Position numbers and translations under genes: made by a program
Shown here: positions 35,700 to 46,191 of the stretch, in pieces
Layout: every line of letters begins with the position of its first letter
How positions within the stretch are numbered: position 1 is the stretch's first letter
The notes under the pieces: model-generated
What the model was told of the DNA's origin: nothing
What the model saw: only the letters and a program-made list of their open reading frames with translations
Databases searched by the model: none
Assembly (NCBI GenBank): GCA_033032175.1
Contig: CM065325.1
Span: forward strand, 13,172,930 to 13,236,929
Source: Saturnia japonica
Taxonomy: Eukaryota > Arthropoda > Insecta > Lepidoptera > Saturniidae
DNA length: 64,000 nucleotides
Direction of reading: 5' to 3'

Positions 35700-37425
35700 T
35701 AGTTCGAGCGACGCTGAGCCAGACTCAAAAGTACCGCAAACTGCAAGACGAGGTAGAGGCCGATCCACTACCAGGCTCACGACGTCGGATGTAAGGAAAT
35801 ACTTTAAGGCCTCCCACAACGTCCAGGCGGATACCGAGTCTGAGGCAGAAGTTGACAAGTTGGCCCAGATTGCATCAGACTCTTGGGTCACGCGGAAGCC
35901 AGAGGCTGAGTTATCTGCGAAAGCCCTTGAGGGTCAGGTTAGAAGTTCGGTCTCGACAGTATTCCGAGTTTCACGTCTCTCTAAAGGTTTAAAGGGTACC
36001 AACGTTAAAGTCCTAAGGGATGCGGTTGAGTCCATAACGGAAGCGACGACGGCTCTCGTTTCCCGGAATACCAAAGAGGAAACAAGAATCCTAAGAGCCG
36101 AGATAGCAGACCTTAAAAAGGAATTGGCGGAAGTGAAGGCGCTTCTTAAGCATACAGGTGCTGCTTCCAAAACCTCTCCTACCCAGCAGAATACACGGGG
36201 CCACAAGCGCAATGTGGAGGAATTTCCCTCTTTGCCGACGCCTAAACAGCAAAGGCCGAGAAAGGAAGCGTCGATAACACCTTCGACAACACCGAGCCTC
36301 GACGAAATTGTGTGAACCGTAAAGCTCCAGGTGGGGACTATGATGGACGCCCGTAATGCTGCACTCGAGAAACGGCTACTTCCTGCACCACCACTTCGAA
36401 GACCTCTGCTTGCCGCCGATCGCAAAGCTGCCGATACGAAACAGGCTGCGAAGCGACCTGTGCAACCTCAGGAATCCACTTCCCAACAGTCTGCCGATAA
36501 ACAGAGGCCTAATAATACGGCTGGAAAGGAGAAGCCAAGACAGGTCCCATCATTGCCTGTCCCAAGCGTGTACTCTACAGCAGCCACACAGGACGGCGAA
36601 TGGGTCATAGTCAAGAAAAAACGAGGCAAACGGCGTTCCGGGTCAAAGGCATCTGGACCAAAACAGAGAACGAGACCCCAACTACGCCCACCTAAAACCA
36701 CAGCAGTAGCGATAACGCTATTACAGGAGGGGGTCAAGAAGGGCCTCACTTATAAGGACGTCCTGACAACTGCCAAGTCCAATGTCAGTCTGAATAGCCT
36801 GGACATTCCTAATGTCCAAATAAAGAGGACAGCCACCGGAGCGTACCTGATACAGGTTCCTGGTGCCACAAGCGGTAGCAAGGCGGATGCCCTAGCTGAA
36901 CAGCTAAGGATAACCTTCGATACAAGTATCGTAAAGGTTACCAGGCCAACAAAAAGCGCAGAGGTGCGCATCTCTGGATTGGACGACTCCGTTGAGGTAG
37001 AGGAGGTCCTTGCTGCAATTGCCCAGGCAGGTAACTGCTCACTTGAGCAGATCAGGTGCAAGGGCATACGGCCGGGTTTCACTGGGCTAGGGACAGCCGT
37101 TGTGTCGTGCCCGGTAACAGTCGCCAAAAAACTTGGGCACGTAGGCGTAAAGTGCACCGAGGGTGTCGACCGCAGTGACTTTTGTCTGCGCTGTAGCCAG
37201 CCAGGACATAAGGCTGCCGGGTGCACTGCTGTATCACACTGCACTATTTGTGCGAAGAACGGCGGGTCAGCGAATCATCGGATTTGCAGCAGGGGATGCT
37301 CGGCATCATCCCCCAGAACCAGGAGGCGGGGCAAACGTAAAAGCGATCCCCCGCGAAAAATGCGCCCGTTGGCCAATAAAAAGGTGCCGTCGGTCGCTGC
37401 AGAGGCCGATATGGAGTGTCATTAA
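35700..37425 (+). pseudogene. R1-type ORF1 (gag-like), one in-frame stop
   Basis: Open from the 5' truncation (SSSDAEPDSKVPQ…) through a coiled-coil segment (EIADLKKELAEVKALL) to a TGA at 36313-36315, then in the same frame to 37425. The C-terminal part has GEWVIVKKKRGKRRS, a conserved middle domain and the knuckles CLRCSQPGHKAAGC and CTICAKNGGSANHRIC. Apart from the single stop and the missing 5' start the frame is intact. Confidence 0.82.
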
Positions 37426-37427
37426 TT

Positions 37428-40352
37428 ATGGCACTCCGTGTACTGCAGGCGAACTTAAACCACTGCGCCAGAGCTCAGGATCTACTACGTCACAAAGGGT
37501 AGTGGAAGCGTAGCGGTAAATCTCGGCGACATAATAATTGTGGGGGTGAATGCACCCCCCAATTGGAATCTCGCTGACTTCCAGGTTTTATTGGTGGAAC
37601 TGGGTAACGTCATCACCCGTAGCCATCCTCGTCCCGTGCTTGTGCTCGGGGACTTCAATGCTAAATCTACGGCTTGGGGTTCCCCGTCCACGGATGCCAG
37701 GGGCGAGGAATTAGAAGAGTGGGCCCTAACAAACGGCCTACCCATCCTCAACAGAGGTTCAGTTCACACGTGCGTGCGACGGCAGGGTGGGTCCATAGTG
37801 GACCTAACGTTCGCTAGCCCTGCCCTAGCATGCCACGTTCGGGACTGGAGAGTCCTGGAGGGGGTAGAGACGTTGTCGGACCATTGGTATATACGGTTCG
37901 ACGTCTCAGCCCAAACCTCTTACAATCCGGTCCCAGAAACCTCGCGAGAGGGTGGTCCGCGTTGGTCGCTAAAACACCTCGATGCCGAGGTATTCGGCGA
38001 AGCCGTTGTTGGACAAGCCTGGAGTCTCGATGGGACTTCTAACAACCCTGCCGTTGTGGAGCAAGAAACGGAACGGCTTCGCAGGGCGATGACGTGTGCC
38101 TTTAATGCGGCTATGCCTCGTGTGAGGCGAACACCCACCAGACGTCAGGTGTACTGGTGGAGTAACGAGATAGCGCAGCTGCGAGATGTCTGTGTTTCGG
38201 CGAGACGCCGTTACACCAGGCACAGACGGCGTCGTAGACGACAGCAGGACAGGATCTCCTTGGAGGCGGAGTTGTACGGAGGGTACAGAACGGCCATCAA
38301 AGCGCTAAAAATCGCTATAGCCAGGGCTAAAGCATGCGCCCGCGAAGAACTACTGGAGACCCTCAGTCAGGATCAATGGGGGCGCCCTTACCGCTTAGTG
38401 CGGGGCAAACTTCGCTCATGGGCCACCCCGGTAACCCAAAGTCTTCAGCCTAGGTTCCTCGAACGTGTGTTGGACGCTTTGTTCCCATTGGGGACAGAAC
38501 ACATCCCTCCGTCCATGGCTCTGCTTTCCGCGACCAACATGGACGAGAGTGACGAGGTACCCGATGTGACCCGGGAAGAACTGAGCCGGACGGTGCGACG
38601 ACTTCAGTCAAAGAACACCGCACCAGGACCCGATGGCATACCAGGCCGTGCATGGGTCCTGGCTCATGAGGTCCTCGAGTCCCGATTGATGGGACTTTTC
38701 ACAGCGTGTTTTGAGCAAGGCTGCTCTCCGCTATGCTGGAAAACTGGCCGGCTGGTCTTGCTCAAAAAGGAGGGGCGCCCGGCGGACACGCCATCCGCAT
38801 TCCGCCCCATCGTACTGCTGGACGAGGTGGGCAAACTCATGGAGAGAGTAATTGCAGACCGCCTCGTACACCACATGACGGAAGTGGGGCCGGACATGGC
38901 TGACAACCAGTTTGGTTTCCGCCATGGACGCTCCACAATACATGCGATCAAGCACGTGAAGAGTCTGGGGGGGGAAGCGATCGCCCAGGGCGACGTGGTG
39001 CTGGCGGTCTCCTTGGACATCGCCAACGCGTTTAACACTCTCCCCTGGAGCAGCATACGGGAGGCGCTCCGCTATCATGAAGTGCCCCCTTACCTCCGCC
39101 GCATCATCGAGGACTACTTAATACAGAGGACCATCACCTTCCCGGGTCCGGAAGGATGGACTCACCGGGGTATATCTAGCGGTGTTCCGCAGGGGTCAGT
39201 TCTTGGCCAGTCACAGCGCGAGTGAAAACGCACCGCGACGTGACAATTCTAGCCATGACTGCGGTGGCTCAGGTCGTGAGTCGAATAAGGCGACTGGGAC
39301 TCGAGGTGGGCCTGAGTAAATCCGAGGCCCTATGTTTCCACGGGCCACGGAAGGCACCACCTCAAGGATCCCAGATAATAGTGGGAGGCGTTTCCATCGG
39401 CATCTGGTCGACTATGAAATACCTGGGAATAGTCCTCGATAGCAGACGGAGTTTCGTGGAACACTTCCGGCAGCTGACCCCCCGACTCATGGGCACAGAG
39501 GGCGCACTTGCTCGACTAATGCCAAATCTCGGGGGGCCCGGTTCCGCTGGCCGGAAGCTCTACCTCGGGACCGTACAGTCATTGGCCCTATATGGAGCAC
39601 CAATGTGGGCGGATAGTCTGATGGCCCAGCATCTCGCATTCCTGTGGAGACCGCAGAGAACGATGGCCGTCAGAGCTGTCCGAGGGTACCGTACGGTCTC
39701 GTTTGAGGCAGCCTCCCTATTGGCCGGATCTCCACCATGGGATCTCGAAGCAAGAGTCCTCACGCTGTTGTTTAATTGGCGCGAGGAGGCGCTGAGGCGG
39801 GGCGAAAGACCAACGCCGCGGGAGATTGTGACGTACAGATTAGAGCTCCGCCAGAATCCCATGGTGGAAGCGTGGGACTCACGACTTGAACACCCTAGCT
39901 CAGACGTGGCGACTGTTGAAGCCATTAGGCCAGTTCTGGTTCGGTGGCTCCGGAGATAGCATGGCACCCTCACCTTCCGGTTGACACAGGTGCTCTCGGG
40001 ACATGGCTGTTTTGGGAGTTATCTGTGTCGCATAGGACGGGAGATCACTCCTGGGTGCGATCACTGTGGCTGCGCGGTGGATACTGCGAAGCGCACCTTA
40101 GCTGTCTGTCCCGCATAGGACTCGCCGCGCCGCAACATTGTCGCGATAATCGGCACTGATCTCTCGCTCCCGGCCGTGGTTCTGTCTATGGTCGAGAGCG
40201 AGAGCGGGTGGAACTCCGTCTCCTCGTTTTGCGAGCAAGTCATGCTTGCGAAAGAGGAGGCGGAGAGGGAGAGGGAGCGTAACACGTTGCTCCCCTCCCA
40301 TGTGCAACGAGCCAGGCGCCGGAGGCTGCGCGATGATCTCCGGCCGCCTTAA
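37428..40352 (+). pseudogene. R1-type ORF2 (endonuclease-RT), internally deleted
   Basis: The ATG is two bases after the ORF1 stop. MALRVLQANLNHCARAQDLL starts the endonuclease, then a stop and a deletion near 37495 remove its first catalytic part. It resumes at GDIIIVGVNAPPN, GDFNAKSTAWGSPST and TLSDHWYI. RT motifs: GPDGIPGRAW, FRPIVLLDEVGK, NQFGFRHGRST, VSLDIANAFNTL and SGVPQGSVLG. A second deletion at about 39205 removes the segment with the YADD box; the frame shifts and resumes THRDVTILAMTAVAQ. The C-terminal finger CDHCGCAVDTAKRTLAVC is followed by a stop at the expected tryptophan, then DLSLPAVVLSM and FCEQVMLAKEEAERERE. Confidence 0.85.
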
Positions 40353-40674
40353 ATGAGTCTTCAGGTGGCGGACTTGGGCGTATCCGTCACCATGTATTGC
40401 AGGCCCGAGATGGAGGAGGCGCACTGGTGTTCGTGCGCCCTTCGAGGCTCGTTGGAGGTTCCGATTGCCTCCATCGCGACGGGGCCCCGGGGTAGGGCCA
40501 CACCTGTAGGGAGAGCGGATGCCGTGCATAAGCAGTTCCCGCTCCCCGGACACTAGGTGCGAGAAACACACCGTGGGGTTTTAGTCGGTAAGAGTCCGAC
40601 ATACCCCTCCCTTGAGCGGCCCGGCTTGGGAGGCGGATCAAATGCAGGATTTCCCCACGAAAAAAAAAAAAAAA

Positions 40675-40975
40675 TTATTGTGTAATCTATAGCTATTTCT
40701 CTCAAATATAACTCGTGCTCTTTTGCGCGTACTCGGTTTATAGCGTCTCTTTTGCGAGAATCGATGAACCGCCGATTTGGATATACCATAGGTTGGTTCC
40801 GTAATAAAGCGATACGAACAGATACGAATACCTGCGTTTGTACGTTACGGTCGTGGTATTTGGATATCCAATACCCAGTACATCGGCGGCGCTGTACTCG
40901 AAATATATAGATATTGGGTTTTGTAAAGATATCAGGTACTGTATCTATGTACGATTTGAATGGCCCAAGTCTAGT
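40675..40975. other. Spacer between R1 element and CTCAG MITE
   Basis: No gene. It does not continue the RNase H of the I-type LINE, so that LINE's 3' end is not here. Confidence 0.4.
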
Positions 40976-40976
40976 A

Positions 40977-41751
40977 CTCAGTCTTAGCTCAACCTTAGCT
41001 TAGCTCAAACTTCGCTAAGTATTTACTCAGCGCAATCTAAGGTTTCGAATTTATATTCCGAGTTACGCTAAGCTTAAGCTTAGCTTTAATTGAAGAAGTC
41101 ACAGACTATATATATACAAGTAAGTGTGAAATCTCTGGTGTGAAGTGAGCGGAGGAAGTGTCTAGTGACTGTCAATTAACGTTTTGATACCGCGTCTGGA
41201 CTGTTAAATTATTTCAACTCAAACAATTAAATTAATGACGAATTATGTATAGAAAATTAAAAAGCTGTTTAAAATAGAATTTAAATTGTGTAATTGTATA
41301 ATATTCAACTTGCTTCAAAGTAAAAATTACATATTATTCGTACATAAAATTAAAAGATTAAAGTTTCAAACCAATAACGGGAAACAATAGGAATAACCAA
41401 ACGTGTACGTAATAAAAACAGTAATTTCTAGGTAGTAACTAATAAGAATCAAGCAATACATATAATTTAAAAGTGTATAAAATCACTGTTAGGTCACTAT
41501 GCGATACTCCCCCCAAGTCCGGTGAAGCTGTAAAAGCCGCAGCGGCTTTAGGGCCCATAAGGCTAACAGTGTAGTCAGTTCTAGAAAAAAAAAAAAACTA
41601 TGCAATACTATTTTTTTAGTCGTATAATACCCAAGTTTTCCGTAAGTCGTCGAATTCTATGTCTTGAACTTTACTCAGGCAGAGCTGAGCTAATGCTAAG
41701 CTTGCGACTATAAATTTGAATTTCGTAACTTAAGGCTGAGTTAAGTCTGAG
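40977..41751. mobile_element. MITE with long imperfect TIRs starting CTCAG
   Basis: Left end CTCAGTCTTAGCTCAACCTT; right end reverse-complemented CTCAGACTTAACTCAGCCTT. Similarity continues inward for about 100 bases ('tcgaatttatattc…gttacg', 'aagcttagc'). No coding capacity. The interior at 41505-41597 is a GC-richer block followed by a 13-base A run, probably a retroposon fragment. The right end touches the 3' tail of the minus-strand LINE. Confidence 0.65.
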
Positions 41752-43118
41752 ATTTATTTATTTATTAGGACCGCCAGTGGTCAGTGTTAAACACAGTCAC
41801 ATTAAAAAAAACAATTTTAAAAATAAAATACACTTGGCCTTTTAAGGCAATCACAGCATGCACTATGTAAACAAAAATATATGAAAAGAATACAAATCAA
41901 AAAAAGAAAAATGGTTATAACAGGATTATTTGAAATTAAATCAAATAACTACACACAAATTAATACAATAAGGAAAACAAAAAAAAAACCTGTCAGCTAT
42001 ACAATATTTTTTTTTGTAAATAACTAAATGTACTAACTAAAGCAAAAAAGAAAATTAAATGTTTAAATCATCATTAATCTGAATAACTCACAAGATTAAA
42101 CTTTTGCAAGAACATATTTCACTCATAACCACTCTGCTATATTTTTCCTGAATACCGGATGAGAATCCCTGAATATATCACAACTGTCACCAAGAGCGTT
42201 GCAAGATCTGCATACCCTGCTTACTATGGAGTGATTTGGAAGATTAGTCCTTGAGAAAGGAACCTGAAGCAAAGCACCAGGATATCTGGGATATCTCTGT
42301 GGGACCCTTAAACCAAACTTCTCCAGTAACTTAGGGCTATCGATATTACCGTTGAGAACTTTGTGCAGGAAGGACAAATCCAGAACCTGTCTACGGAATT
42401 CCAAGGAGTCCATTTGATAGTAATTTAAGTTGTCATTGTAGTGAAATGTGCAATTACTGCGATGGGAGTTGTATGCAAGATGACGCACGAATCTTTTTTG
42501 AACTCGCTCAATGCGAAGTTGGTGAACTTTGTATGTAGGAGACCAAACCACGCTACAGTATTCAAGAATACTCCTAACGTAAGCATTATATAACGTAATT
42601 CTGGTTGTGTGGTCTTTGAACACCTTACAATTTGTAATGACAAATCCCAATGTTTTCGATGCTTTAGCAATAATCGCATCCATTTGCGGTAAAAAGGTTA
42701 GCTTCGAATCAAAATAAACACCCAAATCTCTCACTATGCAATTTTCTGCCAAGACCGTGCCATTTATGGTGTATTTAGTAGCAATTAATTTTAAATTTCG
42801 AGTAAATTTTATGTGAGAGCATTTTGATATGTTGATATCCATCCCGTAATCACGACACCAGTTGCTCAAATTACCGACATCCTCCTGTAGTAGAAGAGAA
42901 TCGTTAATATTTAGAATAGTTTTAACTAATTTGAGATCGTCGGCAAATAAGAATATCAAACTGTGTTTTATGCGAACTGTTATGTCATTCATGTAAATGT
43001 TGAAGAGCCATGGACCCAAATGTGAAATACGATAAATAAGATAAGACTGAGTACGCTCTATTGATTTCTGCCCAAGTTCAAGGGCACTGTTTGGGTTAGG
43101 ATTCGCAGTATTCATTAT
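41752..43118 (-). mobile_element. 5'-truncated non-LTR retrotransposon (Jockey/CR1-like), minus strand
   Basis: A 3' tail of 'aaat' repeats (41755-41770 on +), an AT-rich 3' UTR of about 350 bases, and a long intact RT C-terminal frame. Truncated at the 5' side within RT. Confidence 0.8.
42123..43115 (-). CDS. Retrotransposon reverse transcriptase, C-terminal 330 codons, frame intact
   Basis: One open frame. SHLGPWLFNIYMNDI is RT motif 4/5, LIFLFADDLKLV is the catalytic box, GMDINISKCSHIKFTR the following helix, DLGVYFDSKLTFLPQMD the thumb motif, and YVRSILEYCSVVWSP with IERVQKRFVRHLAY is the usual C-terminal region. Fingers, endonuclease and ORF1 are missing, so it is a dead-on-arrival copy despite having no stops. 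Its start codon is not natural: the first about 25 residues are degenerate or flanking sequence. Confidence 0.8.
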   Translation of the reverse strand: MNTANPNPNSALELGQKSIERTQSYLIYRISHLGPWLFNIYMNDITVRIKHSLIFLFADDLKLVKTILNINDSLLLQEDVGNLSNWCRDYGMDINISKCSHIKFTRNLKLIATKYTINGTVLAENCIVRDLGVYFDSKLTFLPQMDAIIAKASKTLGFVITNCKVFKDHTTRITLYNAYVRSILEYCSVVWSPTYKVHQLRIERVQKRFVRHLAYNSHRSNCTFHYNDNLNYYQMDSLEFRRQVLDLSFLHKVLNGNIDSPKLLEKFGLRVPQRYPRYPGALLQVPFSRTNLPNHSIVSRVCRSCNALGDSCDIFRDSHPVFRKNIAEWL

Positions 43119-43129
43119 TTATCTAATTT

Positions 43130-43305
43130 AATATATTAGTAACAGATATTATTAGATAAATTTTAGCTTTCTGCTCTCCTTCTCCCTATAAGCTTTAACT
43201 ATGCCAAATCTCACAGACTTCTGTGCACGCAATACGCTTAAAAAGGAGAAGAAAGCTTTGCTTCACATATTAATATATAGATAACATTACTAATCAAATA
43301 GACAT
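43130..43305. repeat. Interspersed repeat, copy 1 (pairs with 55464-55610)
   Basis: Shares 'taacagatattat.agataaattttagctttct', then 'aaatctcacagacttc.gtgcacgcaatac.cttaaaaagga' with 55464-55560. Family unknown. Confidence 0.65.
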
Positions 43306-44224
43306 GTTTCAATATAGAACATTATAAAAATTATTGTTATTCTATTAACAAATCTTGCAACTATGTGACATCGGTGAAATTGTGTTACTACGCACGGTGC
43401 CATTAGCAAATAAGAAGAAGAAAAAAAACATCGTCAGTGAGAAGAATTGACTTCTTCATACCATTCTTTTATTTTTTATCCCTTTACTGTGATCAGTCAT
43501 CTCTATTTTTAGTTCAGTTTAGGGATGTGAAATTCTAAATGAAAATTGATTTTTAAAAGATTGTTTATTTCTGAATCGAATAAAATTGATTTTTGTTTTA
43601 AATATAACAGATGTTTTTAAGAATCGTTTTTTTTTTCATATTTTCATGAGAAATTGAATTAAACTACTGAATTTTCACAATCACAACTTTCATAATCAAA
43701 TAATCAATTTAAATTAACATATTTCAATAAAAAATCAAAAATTATTGTTAATAACGGAGAATAGCCATTCTTGTACCAAATTTTATTGTTTAATATGGTT
43801 GAATAAAAAGTAAATAATGTTTTTTTTTTCATATTATTTTCGACTTTTTGTCCCTATTGGATGTTAAAAATCAAAAATTGTTAGTACTTAGGAACAAAAG
43901 TTACTTCATAACGAAGACCATTTTATGAAGTTAAATTTTGTTCTTTGGTATGTTATTTGGACACATAGTTTAGGAGGTCATGAAAAATTGAAATAACTTG
44001 TGGGAAGAACAATTATGATAGGCTACATGTGTGCGTTGGCGTTGTCGTGATTTCCGTTAAAAATTAACACGGGTACAACCATGGATCATAGTTAGTAATT
44101 ATTAAATACTGGGCAAATATTTCAAATGACGCGGGTGGTGTGTTCCATTACTTGTATTACAATCCTCTTGAACACAAAAATACAGCATTAAATTAAAAAG
44201 CAGCTCAATAGTTATAAAATAATA

Positions 44225-44410
44225 TTTGAGCGACCGAGCTATGCTCGGTGTCTTATAAACAAAATAATAAAACACCTATCTAGGTAAACTTGGAATGTAA
44301 AACATTATCTAAATGCAAAGTATCATCGAAATCGTTGTAGCCGTTTCCGAGAAACCAATTACATACATATATACAACAATTTCTCATTTCATATAATAAG
44401 ATAACGATAT
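44225..44410 (+). repeat. Lepidopteran repeat inside the hAT element
   Basis: 'gagcgaccgagctatgctcgg' to 'tttccgagaaaccaattaca' and 'atttctcatttcatataataagat'. The middle matches 20560-20620 inverted. Confidence 0.5.
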
Positions 44411-44483
44411 TTATGGGTGATATTTAAGGACGATTCAGTTTTTGGTGCGATCTTGAAGTTACATATGTGGTTTTTATTTTTAA

Positions 44484-45122
44484 CTAGCTGACCAGCGCAA
44501 CTTCGTCTGCTTCGCATAAGAGAAAGAGGGTTAGAAAGAGTGGGTGGTAGGCATCTATAATACAATTCTAAAGGACCTCAAACATTTTTTACTGTAGTGC
44601 GGAGTTATTTTAAAACGGTGATATCTCCTAAGATATTTATTGAATTCAATTCAAGTAAAAGACAATTTTGTTCAAAATTAAATACTTGTGATTAACATTC
44701 TATTTATTTCAATAAGGATTAATACCGGAAACACCTTCACAAATAATCCATTATTTTAGAACAAATTTTATTACCATAAAAAGTTTTATTGAGTCAACCT
44801 TAAAAGATAACCAAATACTGTCCAGGACTTTTTTTGAACTTTTTAAGATAAACAGTTCCATCACACATAATTATTGCGTAACTTCACGCAATGGAAACTC
44901 TCAATAGCAATACATTTTCCTCGTTTTTACAATATTTTTCATTGATACTCCTTTCCTATTGGTCGTAGCGTGATCTTATATTATAGCCTTTAGTCTTCTT
45001 CGATCAATTAGCTATTCAACAAAAATATTTTTTCTATTCGAACAAGTAGTTCCTGAGATTAGCGCGTTCAACCAAACAAACAAACAAAGAGACTTTTCAG
45101 CTTTACAATATTAGTATAGATC
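44484..45122 (+). repeat. Lepidopteran repeat 'agctgaccagcgcaacttcgt'
   Basis: Opens 'actagctgaccagcgcaactt' and closes 'cagctttacaatattagtatagat', the two ends of a very common lepidopteran repeat (probably non-LTR-derived). The middle is a tract of 'gagtcaacc…aaacaaacaaacaaag'. Confidence 0.55.
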
Positions 45123-45457
45123 CATTAACTTATGTTTTAGACCATATATTATGTAATATTAATAGCGTTTTGTGTGATATAGCTTGGTTATACTGCTTAT
45201 GTGGATTATAAATATAAACTGGAAACATACATTTTGAATTGCCACTAAAACACCCTAGAAAGTTCTAACAAGGGAGACACCATCTTGTTAGGATATTGAA
45301 TTCGTTCTAAGACAGGACACTATATTCACCAGTAATGGTTTTCAATAAAGACGACTACTTAGCAAGACTTTTTTGTTACAAAAAATGACGTTGATCCATC
45401 AACAAAAAAATCAACAGTGATTAGTAATTGATTTTTTTTCACATCCCTAGTTCAGTA

Positions 45458-45703
45458 TTCAGTTTTCAATGTCAAATTCTAAATTTATAATTGTCAATTT
45501 GGCTTTAGTTTTTGTACAGTAGAGAATGTAGGGAAATTTATTTGTTTTATAAATATATTAATTTATGTTCATAATTTCAAATCAGTACATTCAGTTGGTA
45601 CATAATATTATATATTTTCATTATAGTCACTGAACTTCAACTTTGTGAAAAATGTGGAATTCTTATTTAAATTAGATTTTTATCATAAATAAAATAAAAA
45701 AAA
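45458..45703 (+). promoter_or_regulatory. 5' flank/5' UTR of ACTMAP
   Basis: All unique sequence upstream of the ACTMAP start is confined to about 250 bases between the hAT element and the ATG. A possible acceptor 'ttcattatag' at about 45618-45627 may mark a 5' UTR intron. No TATA box asserted. Confidence 0.35.
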
Positions 45704-46191
45704 ATGTGTAGTATCCCACCTCCACCGCCACCACCACTTTCTATATCAGATGGAAACTCTTATAAAAAGCTTGAAAATATTAACTTGAATAATCCAACTA
45801 ACATTGCATCTGATGATTGCTTGTGGGCGTCAAATTATCCAGAATTGAGAGAAGCTTGTGTTAGACATGATATTTGCACTGATAAAGCTCCTTTTAAATA
45901 TAAATATAATTACTTTGAGTCTATAGCTCAAGTTGGTCCCACTTGTGGTTTGGTCGCCTTATCAATGCTTGTGAATGGTGAGATCTCTGCTCTAGAAATG
46001 TTAAATATATCAAGAATAGAGAATCATACTTGTAATGGAGAAATGTTCAGTTGCAAAAATATGTTAAAATTATCTGAAGAAGTGTTTAATTTGACTAAGT
46101 TACACAATATCAGTTGTTCTCTGATAAATGGGAGATTGTATTGTACAGAGATTATTAAAAAACTTTTGAATGGGGCAGTATTGCTGGTTCC
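45704..46191 (+). CDS. ACTMAP: ACTMAP exon 1
   Basis: Residues 1-162 plus two bases: proline-rich head, catalytic C81, GEMFS block and LLVP strand. Start chosen at the first ATG, just before the polyproline run, in context aaaaATGT. Confidence 0.92.

Larger units (their letters stand above)
35690..40674 (+). mobile_element. R1-clade non-LTR retrotransposon, GC-rich, with two internal deletions
   Basis: Much richer in G and C than its surroundings. ORF1 (gag-like), ORF2 (endonuclease, RT, C-terminal CCHC-type zinc finger), a 320-bp 3' UTR and a 14-base A tract at 40660-40673. The 5' end is truncated inside ORF1, exactly at the broken RNase H of the I-type LINE. Reading frames are far better preserved than in that LINE, so it is younger. 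Confidence 0.85.
43520..45449. mobile_element. Non-autonomous hAT element, 1.9 kb, 250 bp upstream of ACTMAP
   Basis: Ends TAGGGATGTGAAA and TTTCACATCCCTA are a perfect 13-bp inverted repeat. Flanked by gttcagtt (43512-43519) and gttcagta (45450-45457), a 7-of-8 match to a hAT 8-bp target duplication. 'aattgatttttt' runs lie just inside both ends. No transposase. The interior contains lepidopteran repeats at 44225-44410 and 44484-45122. Confidence 0.8.

Noticed and set aside
36750..37244. Long minus-strand ORFs opposite the R1 element (also 35934-36425, 38664-39078, 40098-40571)
   Set aside because: Shadows of a GC-rich coding strand; no motifs of their own.
40553..40789. 78-codon minus-strand ORF at the R1 3' end
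   Set aside because: Crosses the R1 3' UTR and its poly(A) tract (read as a phenylalanine run), so it is not a gene.
41505..41597. tRNA- or riboswitch-like GC-rich block with 'gccgcagcggc' palindrome
   Set aside because: No cloverleaf or known RNA pattern; the following A run suggests a retroposon tail.
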